Source: Corynebacterium aquilae DSM 44791
Lineage (GTDB): Bacteria; Actinomycetota; Actinomycetes; Mycobacteriales; Mycobacteriaceae
Direction: 5' to 3'
Length of the DNA: 64,000 nt
NCBI RefSeq assembly: GCF_001941445.1
Contig: NZ_CP009245.1
Location: 1,945,992 to 2,009,991 of the forward strand
A program made the translations under genes and the position numbers. This document shows positions 19,674-27,799 of this stretch, piece by piece. Numbering within the stretch: the stretch's first letter is position 1; each line of letters opens with the position of its first letter. The notes below the pieces were generated by a model. It was not told where the DNA came from, made no database searches, and worked only from the letters and a program-made list of their open reading frames with translations.

Positions 19674-19917
19674 GATGGCACCCCCCTTAAGGCAAGGATT
19701 CGTGGTGTGAACTAGAGAAAAATGTGGCCGCCCCGGGGCGGCCAGGCAGAGTGCGTACAGAGCTCCGCTCGGACGTAGTGACCCTCTGATGTTGGGGAAG
19801 TGCACCAGAGATTGGTCCCTTACAGCCCGAGCAGAGTTCGTACACGCACTCTGACTCGAATCTCACCGCAAAAACGCGGTGAAGAATTCAGGTTGTTTAG
19901 TTGTCGAGGTTGTCCCG
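19674..19917 (-). other. mraZ-rsmH spacer with a repeated 14-mer
   Basis: A 244-base gap inside the operon. GCAGAGTGCGTACA (19746-19759) recurs as GCAGAGTTCGTACA (19831-19844), 85 bases away with one mismatch. GTACACGCACTCTG (19840-19853) is also nearly the reverse complement of the first copy, so a long-range stem can form. No open frame of interest. Confidence 0.45.
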
Positions 19918-20349
19918 CTAGAGCAGTTCCATCAGCACAGCATCCTCGCCAGCGGAAAACGTTGCTTCGTTTTCCTTCTGGTAGGTCGCCCAGGCTTCCG
20001 CATCCCAGATTTCGAGGAAATCCACGGAACCGATGACCACGCAGTCTTTCGTCAAGCCCGCGTATTCCCGGTGCTCGGCGGACAACTTGATGCGGCCGTT
20101 GCCGTCGGGGCGCTGCTCATCGGCGCTGGCCGCCAACGTGCGGATGAAGGCACGCGCCTCCGGATTGGACCGCGACTTTTCGGCCACTTTGCGCAAACGC
20201 TGCTCGAAAGCTTCCTTCGGATGCACCGCCAGGCTGCGATCCTGCCCCTTAACGATCGCCAGTCCGCCGGCAAGTTCATCCCTGAACTTGGCGGGCAAAG
20301 TCAATCGCCCTTTGTCATCCAGCTTGGGCGTGTAGGTGCCAAGAAACAC
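19918..20349 (-). CDS. mraZ: MraZ transcriptional regulator
   Basis: A 143-residue protein with two AbrB-like (SpoVT-AbrB) domains. Each carries the DxxGR core, seen as [17 protein letters not shown] in the first half and [13 protein letters not shown] in the second. MraZ controls the dcw promoter by binding direct repeats of TGGG-type boxes, and three such boxes at 10-bp spacing lie upstream here. The GTG start gives [14 protein letters not shown] at the N terminus, matching the normal family length; AAGGAC lies about 12 bases upstream. Longer in-frame starts exist but add an unrelated leader. Confidence 0.95.
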   Translation of the reverse strand: MFLGTYTPKLDDKGRLTLPAKFRDELAGGLAIVKGQDRSLAVHPKEAFEQRLRKVAEKSRSNPEARAFIRTLAASADEQRPDGNGRIKLSAEHREYAGLTKDCVVIGSVDFLEIWDAEAWATYQKENEATFSAGEDAVLMELL

Positions 20350-20511
20350 TGAACTGGCACCGTCCTTCCCATGCTGCAGAGTCATGATCGTCACCTGAAG
20401 GCCAAAACCTCCGGGCTGCGCAGGCGTCGTATCTCCCCGTCTCACCTCGCCGAATAGCCGAAGCAGCCAGCGACAGATATGAAACTTTGAGACACTCTTC
20501 CTTTACGCGTC

Positions 20512-20538
20512 CCCCACAATACCCCACTTTGCCCCACA
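20512..20538 (-). promoter_or_regulatory. Three phased GTGGGG boxes: probable MraZ operator
   Basis: On the minus strand GTGGGG occurs three times at an exact 10-bp period (CCCCAC starting at 20512, 20522 and 20532 on the plus strand), each preceded by A or T. This is the arrangement described for MraZ operators, several TGGG boxes separated by five or so bases. It lies about 160 bases upstream of the mraZ start. The match is seen directly; binding by this MraZ is inferred. Confidence 0.8.
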
Positions 20539-20870
20539 TTCGGAAGAAAAAACACCAAAACTTCTTTCAATTAAGCATTAAAGCGCTGGTCAACTACAGG
20601 AACTTCAGGTGGGGCGCCAACCCCACAGCACCCCCACCCAAACCACGCAACACCTCCCCCACCCACCCACAAACCCACCACCCTACAAACCCAAATAGAG
20701 CGAATAACCAGCACTTTTACCCACAGCACGAAGCAAAAACCCAAACATGCCCCACAGCAGATATGACTGGCGTGGGGCAAAGTGGGGCAAAAGGGAGAAA
20801 TCGCAAAAACCCGCGTCCCGGTGGGGCGCGGTGGGCCAGTGTGGGGCCACAACGCTTCAGGCATAAAAAA
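20539..20870. other. Non-coding C-rich region upstream of mraZ with more GTGGGG boxes
   Basis: About 330 bases with no plausible gene. The left part is C/A-rich. GTGGGG-N6-CCCCAC forms a small inverted repeat at 20609-20626, and TGCCCCAC (20748-20755) pairs with GTGGGGCA (20772-20779). On the plus strand GTGGGG occurs at 20772 and 20782, then GTGGGG, GTGGGC, GTGGGG at 20821, 20831 and 20841, again at 10-bp period. Confidence 0.55.
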
Positions 20871-20897
20871 AGAGGGCCAGCATCACGCTGACCCTCT
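20871..20897 (-). terminator. Intrinsic terminator after the DUF3040 gene
   Basis: On the minus strand AGAGGGTCAGC pairs with GCTGGCCCTCT (one G-T pair), with a 5-base loop and then TTTTTTT. It lies 32 bases past the stop codon. Confidence 0.88.
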
Positions 20898-20929
20898 GCG
20901 CGGTTGCTACACAACCAACATCACAGACG

Positions 20930-21322
20930 TTACTGTTCGAAACGCTTGCGGAAGTTATCCTCCATGCGCTGACCCAAGCCCGAATCCCCCGCAGACTTCG
21001 GCATCTTGCTCACCCCACGCGGACCACGCGACAGCGAGACGGAAGCATCCTCGGCATCATCGGAGGATCCCCCCTGCAAAACCCAAATACCGGTACCGAA
21101 CATCACCACGAAGCCGACCACAGACAGCCACATAAAGTAATGCGAAATGGTGAACAGGGCGATACCGCCAATCAGCAGCACCAGCCCGAGCAGCCCGAAC
21201 GCCACAGCCTTAGCGCTGAAACCCGGCTTGCGCGCACCAGCGCCACCAAAGGCCGGATCGTCAGCATACAACTGGGCTTCAATTTCGCGAAGCATCCTCT
21301 GCTCCTGCTCAGATAGAGCCAC
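20930..21322 (-). CDS. DUF3040 family membrane protein
   Basis: A 130-residue protein starting ALSEQEQRMLREIEAQL, the N-terminal signature of DUF3040. Two membrane helices (about 38-58 and 62-82) and a charged C-terminal tail ending MEDNFRKRFEQ follow. Such genes are common next to mraZ in actinobacteria, and their function is unknown. The GTG at 21322 has AGGAGG four bases upstream, which fixes the start. The gene is monocistronic: it has its own terminator and a 240-base gap upstream. Confidence 0.88.
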   Translation of the reverse strand: MALSEQEQRMLREIEAQLYADDPAFGGAGARKPGFSAKAVAFGLLGLVLLIGGIALFTISHYFMWLSVVGFVVMFGTGIWVLQGGSSDDAEDASVSLSRGPRGVSKMPKSAGDSGLGQRMEDNFRKRFEQ

Positions 21323-21647
21323 TGTTCCTCCTGTATGCAATGGGTAATGCAATATCGTTTGGCCTGCACTCCATTGTAGGACGAACGCAAATACCGACCG
21401 AAACGGCATCGACCTTCACCCGCCAACAGCAACGTGCACGCGGTGCCCGTGCGCCAACCATCACCACTTCCCCAACAGCCCAACACGGGGCCTGTCGACG
21501 AGTGGGCGTGTACTGCGGTGGTTTCACAGCATGGTGCGCACAGGCGGTTTATTCATGTAACGACAACACTACCGACAAAGTTCCGGCCACAGCGAACAAT
21601 TCACAGAAGTTCTACCCCAGCCTTAACACCCACAAGGATTGTCACCG

Positions 21648-22163
21648 CTATGCAGCAGCCGCAGTGTGACCTTCTCCACCAACAGTCTGCGCATTGAAAT
21701 CCTGCACCAGCGCGATGAGCTCATCTAGCACGTCCACAGGCACATGCGGCTCAATGCCACTGGCAACACGCGAACGAATCCGCGAAAACGAACCCAACTT
21801 TTCCGCCCACGCGGCAGATTCCGCACCGACGAGAGCCAACTGCTCCCACGCCCCGGAAGGAAGACGCTTGCGGGCAGCAATCACCGGGGAGGAGGCAATG
21901 CGGGCACCGGCAGTACGCAAACCCGCCTGATACGCATACTCCAAGGCAGTAGCCAGATCTTGTGAAGCTCGCGCCGCCAGCGCCTGTTCAAGCAAGGCAT
22001 CGGCGCTTTCCAAGAAAGATTCACGGCTTCGCGAACGCGTACCAGCCTTCGCAGAATGACGAATTTTCGACAGCGTCGCCGAGGGAATGCGCACCGGCGC
22101 GCGGTCATGCCCCTGCACAGCCTGTGCCGGGACCACAAAAAGTGCATTCTCCTTGACAGCCAT
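21648..22163 (-). CDS. SAV_6107-type HEPN domain protein
   Basis: A 171-residue, Ala-rich, mostly helical protein. The core (about 35-150) has FLESADALLEQALAARASQ and ALEYAYQAGLRTAGARIA, a pattern I associate with the SAV_6107-like HEPN family found near the dcw cluster in actinobacteria. HEPN domains are often RNases, but I see no clean Rx4-6H motif (R and H in RVASGIEPH are seven residues apart), so activity is uncertain. The ATG at 22163 has AAGGAG six bases upstream; the ATG at 22169 is too close to that site. Confidence 0.7.
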   Translation of the reverse strand: MAVKENALFVVPAQAVQGHDRAPVRIPSATLSKIRHSAKAGTRSRSRESFLESADALLEQALAARASQDLATALEYAYQAGLRTAGARIASSPVIAARKRLPSGAWEQLALVGAESAAWAEKLGSFSRIRSRVASGIEPHVPVDVLDELIALVQDFNAQTVGGEGHTAAAA

Positions 22164-22500
22164 GGCCATCTCCTTTTCGTCAAACTCTTATCACCGCGCT
22201 CACCCATTGGCGCGAGCAAGCATGTGGTGTTTTTGTTAGCCGTCACTCTAAGAGGACGTCCGCAAGACCATTCTACAAATCTTCGAACAAGTTTTCTATC
22301 CCCTGTGGAAAACCATCCCTCCCCCACCTCGCTTCTCTCGAGCAAAAACCCCGCCCAATCGAAACACTGCTAGTCCCCCAATCCCGAACAAGCTGGCGAA
22401 GACCCCAAAAGCACAAAGTAGCACCACCAACCGACTGCACTCCGGGGAAGAAATCCAGTAATGCCCAGACAAAAATCTCCACACGTGCCACGATGGAAAA
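22164..22500. other. Divergent promoter region, HEPN gene and GNAT gene
   Basis: About 340 bases between two divergent genes. It should hold promoters for both. I see no clear operator, repeat or small gene. Confidence 0.35.
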
Positions 22501-23088
22501 GTGAGTTTTTCCGTCGAGCACGTTGCACCCCACCAGTTCGCGGCCCTATGCCCCCGACTGGTGGACATCTATCTCTCGGCAATGGACTACCCCAAAGAGA
22601 TGTTCGACCACCGAGTCCCCGCCTGGATCCGGGCTATCTACCAGCCGGGTTTCAGCGCTGTTGTGGCCTTCCACACCGAGGTCGACGACCCCAATAGCCT
22701 CCCAACCCCCATCGGCGTGGCCTACGGCTCCCTCGGCACCCACCTCGACTGGTGGCACAGCAACGTCCGCCAAGGACTCATCGAACGGGGCTTAAGCACC
22801 GACGTCCTGCACAACTACTTCGAACTCACCGAAGTTCACGTCCACCCCACCCAGCAGGGACAAGGCATCGGCAGGCAACTGATCGAAAAACTTGCCCAGA
22901 CCACCAGCGCTGAGAAAATACTGCTGTCCACACCGGAAGTCCCGGATGAGCACAACAGGGCCTTCCACCTCTACCGGGATCTGGGTTTCACGGACGTTCT
23001 CCGACACTTCCACTTTCCCGGCGACGAACGACCCTTTGCCATTTTGGGCGCCCCGCTACCCCTCGCCGAGCGCCAACCCCACCCCTAA
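22501..23088 (+). CDS. GNAT family N-acetyltransferase
   Basis: A 195-residue acetyltransferase with the acetyl-CoA binding motif QQGQGIGRQL (about 118-127), preceded by the beta-strand ELTEVHVHP. The C-terminal NRAFHLYRDLGFTDVLR is also typical of GNAT proteins. The substrate cannot be read from sequence. The GTG start follows GGAAAA closely. It converges on metF with a 29-base gap. In related genomes a GNAT gene occupies the same place next to the dcw cluster. Confidence 0.85.
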   Translation: MSFSVEHVAPHQFAALCPRLVDIYLSAMDYPKEMFDHRVPAWIRAIYQPGFSAVVAFHTEVDDPNSLPTPIGVAYGSLGTHLDWWHSNVRQGLIERGLSTDVLHNYFELTEVHVHPTQQGQGIGRQLIEKLAQTTSAEKILLSTPEVPDEHNRAFHLYRDLGFTDVLRHFHFPGDERPFAILGAPLPLAERQPHP

Positions 23089-23117
23089 GTCGCACCCGAC
23101 AAGAACAACAGGGGAAA

Positions 23118-24101
23118 TTAACGCAAAACGTCCTGGCCGTGGGCTGCATCCCACGCCGGCGCCATACCCAAATTGTGCAGCACCTCCTGCGTAGCGCGCG
23201 CAAAGTTCAGCGTCATGAAGTGCAAGTCCGGCACTCCTTCTGCAATGAGACGCTCCGCCATCGCGGTGGAATATTCAATACCCACCTTGCGGATGTCATC
23301 GCGATTGGCTTGTTCATCGCCACGGGCGGCCTTTTCTAGACGCTCCTCCAACTCTCGGGGAAGGTGTGCACCCGACAGCTCGACCTGGCGACGCACGGAT
23401 CGTAGAGAAGTAATCGGCATCAGACCAGGAATGATCGGCTTTTCTCCCTGCACCGGATCCAAAGCTGCGATCCTGTCTCGAAGCCGCAGATAGTACTCCG
23501 GGTCGAAAAACATCTGAGTGATGGAGTAATTCGCGCCAGCCCGCAGCTTATTGACCGTGTGCAAAGTATCTTCTTCGAGAGTGCTCGCCCGATAGTGACC
23601 TTCGGGGAAAGATGCGATACCGATATCAAAGTGCGCGCACTCATCAATCGAACGCACCAGCTCGATCAGTTCGCTGGCATAGCGCAGTCCGCCTTCAACC
23701 GGAGTCCACTCCCCCAACGGGTCCCCGGGCGGATCGCCGCGAAGCGCCAGCAGATTAGATAAGCCCGCGTGAGCGTAAGCCTTGAGGATGTCACGCAACT
23801 CGTCTTCAGTGTGCTCCACCAAAGTCAGGTGCACGAGAGTCGTTAATGGCTTCTGGGCAAGCTGTTCGGCAACACGCTGCGTGCGTGCCCTCGTGCTGCC
23901 GCCGGCACCATAGGTGACAGAGACGAAACTTGCACCCAAGTCATGGAAAGTTGCTGCGGCACGATTCAGCCGCTGTTCGGCAGTGTCGTCTCGTGGTGGC
24001 ATAAATTCCACCGAAAAAGGCACCCGACCAGCCGGTGTCCTGCGGAGCACGTCCGTGATTCCGAGTTGATAATTTTCCATAAGTGGACTTTGTGATGACA
24101 T
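23118..24101 (-). CDS. metF: 5,10-methylenetetrahydrofolate reductase (MetF)
   Basis: A 327-residue TIM-barrel flavoenzyme that reduces methylene-THF to methyl-THF for methionine synthesis. SVEFMPPRDD near the N terminus carries the conserved Glu. Further motifs are SVTYGAGGSTR, LLALRGDPPGD, ASFPEGH, and ITQMFFDPEYYLR. LIPGLMPITSL in the second half is also characteristic. I chose ATG 24101; ATG 24080 would shorten the protein by seven residues. It diverges from the prenyl synthase gene with about 300 bases between. Confidence 0.95.
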   Translation of the reverse strand: MSSQSPLMENYQLGITDVLRRTPAGRVPFSVEFMPPRDDTAEQRLNRAAATFHDLGASFVSVTYGAGGSTRARTQRVAEQLAQKPLTTLVHLTLVEHTEDELRDILKAYAHAGLSNLLALRGDPPGDPLGEWTPVEGGLRYASELIELVRSIDECAHFDIGIASFPEGHYRASTLEEDTLHTVNKLRAGANYSITQMFFDPEYYLRLRDRIAALDPVQGEKPIIPGLMPITSLRSVRRQVELSGAHLPRELEERLEKAARGDEQANRDDIRKVGIEYSTAMAERLIAEGVPDLHFMTLNFARATQEVLHNLGMAPAWDAAHGQDVLR

Positions 24102-24397
24102 AGACGCCCATTCTAGGTGCCAAAAGACGATTGTGTACAGCACAAACACACCCTTAATGGACAGCTTTGTTCAGTTTTACTTGCCCAAGCTGTTCACATG
24201 CGGTTAAGCACCCCAAAGTCCCAACGACACCACCACCCCACTACGACCAGCAATACCCCCAGTTACCCCCATTCGGGCGCCGACGCAGAACTTCAGCAGT
24301 TCCCACAACACTAACAAACAGCCAGGCATATACGAGGGGCAGGTACCCCCGCGGTCCGTTGCTGGGCCGGTGGAAAAACATGGAAGAATAGGAAGCC
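24102..24397. promoter_or_regulatory. metF / prenyl synthase divergent intergenic region
   Basis: About 300 bases between divergent genes, expected to contain both promoters. I could not assign boxes with confidence. Confidence 0.35.
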
Positions 24398-25495
24398 ATG
24401 AGCACCGCTGACGTTTCCGCCCTCACCCCAGACAACTTGCCTGCCGCTGTCACTCAGCGCCTGGACGAATTCCTCACCGCCCAATGCGCCGTTGTCGATG
24501 ACATTGACAATTCTATTTCTTATGCGGGTCAACTGCTCAAGGATTTTTGCCTGGGTGGCGGTAAACGCATTCGCCCCTTGTACGCATGGGCCGGTTTCGT
24601 TGGCGCCGGCGGACTCGACACGTCAATCAACCCCGATCACGTGCTTTCCGCTATCTCCTCCCTGGAACTCATCCAGGCCTGCGCGCTCATCCACGATGAC
24701 ATCATTGATGCCTCCGATACCCGCCGCGGGCAGCCCACCGTGCACAAAGCGGTGCAAGCCCGCCACTCAGCCCACAGCCTCGCCGGGGACGGCGCAGACT
24801 TCGGCGCCGCCGTGGCCATCCTCCTCGGAGACTTAGCCCTTGCTTGGTCGGACGACATGCTTTTAACCTCCGGCTTGGACGGGGAAATCCTCGCCCGCGT
24901 GCGCACCCCTTGGCAGGCCATGCGCACAGAGGTCATCGGTGGCCAGATCCTCGATATTTCGGCCCACGCCGCCGGGGACGAATCCATGGAGGAAGCCTGG
25001 AAGATTAATCGCTTCAAAACAGCGGCGTACACCATCGAGCGCCCGCTGCACATCGGGGCCGCTATCGCCGGCGCCGACGCCGACATCATCCAGGCCTACC
25101 GCGCTTATGGCCGCGACATCGGAATCGCTTTCCAGCTACGCGATGATCTCCTCGGCGTTTTCGGCGACCCCGCCGTCACCGGCAAACCCGCCGGCGATGA
25201 CCTGCGCGAAGGTAAACGCACCGTGTTGTTCGCCACCGCCGTGCAGCAGGCCGACAAAACCAACCCCGAAGCAGCTCGCTACCTGCGGGACAACATTGGA
25301 CGGGTGGAAACCCCCGAGGACATCCGCACCATGTCCAACCTCCTTATTGAACTTGGCGCCGTCGACCGGGTAGAAGAACACATCTCCCAGCTAACGGCTT
25401 CGGGGCTTGCCGCCCTGGAAAACGTCACGCTGGCTGAAGGTGTGGGAGAAATGCTCACCAACCTGGCCATCAAAGCCACCGCCCGGCGCGCATGA
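24398..25495 (+). CDS. idsA: Polyprenyl (geranylgeranyl-type) diphosphate synthase
   Basis: A 365-residue all-helical trans-prenyltransferase that condenses IPP with allylic diphosphates. GGGKRIRP (about 53-60) binds IPP. The first Asp-rich motif HDDIIDASD is at about 99-107, and the second is RDDLLGVFGD at about 249-258. Product length cannot be read reliably; relatives in this position make GGPP used for decaprenyl or menaquinone precursors. The ATG has AGGAAG three bases upstream. The stop codon overlaps the start of the mannosyltransferase gene (ATGA), suggesting coupled translation; the pairing suits polyprenyl-phosphate-mannose chemistry. Confidence 0.92.
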   Translation: MSTADVSALTPDNLPAAVTQRLDEFLTAQCAVVDDIDNSISYAGQLLKDFCLGGGKRIRPLYAWAGFVGAGGLDTSINPDHVLSAISSLELIQACALIHDDIIDASDTRRGQPTVHKAVQARHSAHSLAGDGADFGAAVAILLGDLALAWSDDMLLTSGLDGEILARVRTPWQAMRTEVIGGQILDISAHAAGDESMEEAWKINRFKTAAYTIERPLHIGAAIAGADADIIQAYRAYGRDIGIAFQLRDDLLGVFGDPAVTGKPAGDDLREGKRTVLFATAVQQADKTNPEAARYLRDNIGRVETPEDIRTMSNLLIELGAVDRVEEHISQLTASGLAALENVTLAEGVGEMLTNLAIKATARRA

Positions 25496-27066
25496 GGACC
25501 GCTCAGGTGAATGAGACCGCCGTGGCATCGGGTGCCGCTGATAGTGGGGAGTTTCCCGATGCTGCGCATTCGCGCCTGCTGCAGGTTGCGGGTGTCGTTG
25601 GTGCGGTAGGTGCTGCGCTGATTGCGCTGGGTTCTTATGGTGCTGGGGCGATTCGTTACCGGGGTGGTGTGGCGGATGCTGTGGGCTTGGTGTGGTTGAC
25701 CTATGGCCATGGCGCGAATGTGTCCAACGTTGCTTTTTGGTCTGGTTTGACGTTGCTTGTCGCTGGCTGGGTGTTGTTGGGCAAGGGCGCCATTTTTGAT
25801 GCTGGTGGGGTGGTTGTTGAGCATGTGTTGCGTACTCGGGCGGTGGTGCGTTGTGTGGTTTTGTGGACGGTTCCTTTGGTGTTTGCGGCCCCGGTGCTGA
25901 GTAGGGATGTGTATTCCTATTTGATGCAGGGCGCGATGACGCGTGATGGTTTTGATGCTTATAGCCAGGGCGCGATTGCGGATCCGGGTGTGTATCTCTA
26001 TGAGGTGTCGCATGATTGGCGCACTACGACGACGCCTTATGGTCCTTTGCATTTGTTTATTGGCAAGGTGGTGACCAGCATTGCGGGCGATAATGTGTCG
26101 CTGGGTGTGGTGTTGTTTAAGGCGTTGGCGGTTTTTGGTTTTGTGTTGATTGGGTGGACGTCTGCGCGGATTGCGGTGGAGTTGGGTGGGAATCCGGCTT
26201 TGGCTTTGTGGTTGGGGGCTGCGAATCCGGTGGTGCTGACGCATTTGATTGGTGGTCTGCACAATGAGGCGTTGATGGTGGGGGCCTCGGGTGTGGCGGT
26301 GTTGTTGGCGGTGCGGCGCCGGTTGGTGTTGGCGACGGCGGTGTTGGCTGTGGCTATTGCTATTAAGGCGACGGCGATTATTATTTTGCCGTTTTTTGCG
26401 TGGATGGCTGTGGATCGTTTGGTGGCGTCGCGCTCTTTGGGGTGGGGTTTTCCGGCCCGGGTGGGTGCTGCTGTGGGGGCTGGGGTGGCTTTGGCTGCGG
26501 AGTTGTTGGCGGTGTTGGCGGTGATTACTGCTGTGACTCGTACGAGTTGGGGGTGGGTTGGTGAGATTAGTGGTAATGGGAAGGTGATTAATCCTTTGGC
26601 GGCGCCGTCTTTTGTGGCGGGTGCGGTGATTCCTTATGTTCGGCTTTTTGATGAGGATGCGTCGTTTAACACGGTGTTGGCGCTGACCCGGGTGGTCTCG
26701 GGTGTGTTGTTGTTGGTTGGTTTGGCGGCGTGTTGGTTTGTGTTTCACGGCTCGGCGCGGCGTGCGGTGGCTGGCATGGTGGCGGCTTTTGCGGTGGCGA
26801 CTGTGTTTAATGCGGTGGCTTTGCCGTGGTATTACATCAGCCCGTTGGCGTTGGTGGGTGCGGTTCGTCCTTCTCGCCGGGTGGTGGGTTTTGTGGTGTG
26901 GGCGTCGATTGTGGTGGGGATGTCGTTTACGGCGTCGGGTAATCACAAGTTGTATGACGCGCCGTGGATTGTGCCGTTGGGGTTGTTGGCGTGGGGTGTG
27001 ACGTTGTGGTTGTTGGGGGCGCGGGTTCCGCTGAGTGTGCGGGTGGGGTCAGCCTCGCAGCGTTAG
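25492..27066 (+). CDS. mptA: Alpha-(1->6)-mannopyranosyltransferase, MptA type
   Basis: A 524-residue GT-C membrane glycosyltransferase with about twelve hydrophobic segments. The first extracytoplasmic loop contains SRDVYSYLMQGAMTRDG with the Asp typical of GT-C enzymes, and DWRTTTTPYGPL follows. MptA elongates the alpha-1,6-mannan backbone of lipomannan/lipoarabinomannan from polyprenyl-phosphate-mannose on the outer face of the membrane. Assignment to MptA rather than the paralogue MptB rests on its place next to idsA, as I recall for C. glutamicum. Codon use is very rich in G- and T-ending codons, unlike idsA just before it. Confidence 0.85.
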   Translation: MRTAQVNETAVASGAADSGEFPDAAHSRLLQVAGVVGAVGAALIALGSYGAGAIRYRGGVADAVGLVWLTYGHGANVSNVAFWSGLTLLVAGWVLLGKGAIFDAGGVVVEHVLRTRAVVRCVVLWTVPLVFAAPVLSRDVYSYLMQGAMTRDGFDAYSQGAIADPGVYLYEVSHDWRTTTTPYGPLHLFIGKVVTSIAGDNVSLGVVLFKALAVFGFVLIGWTSARIAVELGGNPALALWLGAANPVVLTHLIGGLHNEALMVGASGVAVLLAVRRRLVLATAVLAVAIAIKATAIIILPFFAWMAVDRLVASRSLGWGFPARVGAAVGAGVALAAELLAVLAVITAVTRTSWGWVGEISGNGKVINPLAAPSFVAGAVIPYVRLFDEDASFNTVLALTRVVSGVLLLVGLAACWFVFHGSARRAVAGMVAAFAVATVFNAVALPWYYISPLALVGAVRPSRRVVGFVVWASIVVGMSFTASGNHKLYDAPWIVPLGLLAWGVTLWLLGARVPLSVRVGSASQR

Positions 27067-27102
27067 GGCGCGGGTGCGGCGTTTGAGGGGTGCGGATACA
27101 CT

Positions 27103-27153
27103 ACAGCCCGGCCTGGCGGTTTCCCTGTGTGGGTAACTGCCGGGTCGGGCTGT
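27103..27153. terminator. Bidirectional terminator between mptA and the Rv2175c-like gene
   Basis: ACAGCCCG (27103-27110) pairs with CGGGCTGT (27146-27153), and inner GGCGGTT pairs with AACTGCC. It sits midway between the convergent stop codons. No long T-run is visible. Confidence 0.65.
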
Positions 27154-27169
27154 GCTGTGTGGTGGTGGG

Positions 27170-27676
27170 TTAGAGGGCCATTGCTTGGGCGCGGCGCATG
27201 ACTTCGCGGGCGAGGTGTCCGTGGAGGGCGTCGACGGGGCGGCCGGGGAGGGAGTCGTCTTCGGTGAAGAGGAATTGGAGGATTTCTTCGTCGGTGTAGG
27301 AGCCGTCGGAGAGGAGTTTGATGACTCCGGGGACGAACTTGTTGATGGTGCCGTCTGCGTGGAAGTACTTTTCTGGCAGTTGGGCGACGCCGTCTTTGGT
27401 GACGGCGATGAGTTCGTGTTGTTTGAGGAGGTTTTGCAGGCAGGTGACGACGACGCCCATGCGTTCTGCGGCATCTGGCACGGTGATGACGGGTTCGCCG
27501 TCGGGCAGGATGCTGTAGTCGGGGCGGCTAGCGACGGCGGGTGCGAGGTCTTTGTCGTCTACGCTTCCGCGGAGGTCGCGGCCTTGTCCGCGGGGCACGA
27601 AGGTCATTTGTGGGCGACGTCGGCCGCGGGCGGAGTTTTTGAGGGTCTTTTTCTTTCCAGACACGTTTCCCAACAT
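27170..27676 (-). CDS. Rv2175c-like DNA-binding protein
   Basis: A 168-residue protein with a basic N terminus (GKKKTLKNSARGRRR). A helix-turn-helix-like region follows around VPDAAERMGVVVTCLQNLLKQHELIAV. The conserved C terminus is RPVDALHGHLAREVMRRAQAMAL, close to the M. tuberculosis Rv2175c tail as I recall it. Rv2175c is a DNA-binding substrate of the neighbouring kinase PknL, and here too pknL lies divergently 123 bases away. The start could be ATG 27676 (no ribosome site, possibly leaderless) or GTG 27664 (GGGAA upstream). The frame stays open far upstream across pknL, but that is antisense noise. Confidence 0.85.
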   Translation of the reverse strand: MLGNVSGKKKTLKNSARGRRRPQMTFVPRGQGRDLRGSVDDKDLAPAVASRPDYSILPDGEPVITVPDAAERMGVVVTCLQNLLKQHELIAVTKDGVAQLPEKYFHADGTINKFVPGVIKLLSDGSYTDEEILQFLFTEDDSLPGRPVDALHGHLAREVMRRAQAMAL

Positions 27677-27799
27677 TAGTTGTTGTTGGTGTGTTGGTGG
27701 CAATTTTTGGGGTGTTTTTGGATGCGTGGTGGTGGGTTTTGGGGGTTGGGTGGTGTGCCGGAGGTGTCGTGGCGGGGGATGTTCTGTAACACTTGGCGT

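Noticed and set aside
25279-26946. 555-codon minus-strand frame opposite mptA
   Set aside because: The product is almost all Arg, His, Thr, Asn and Pro, as expected from the complement of G/T-rich codons.
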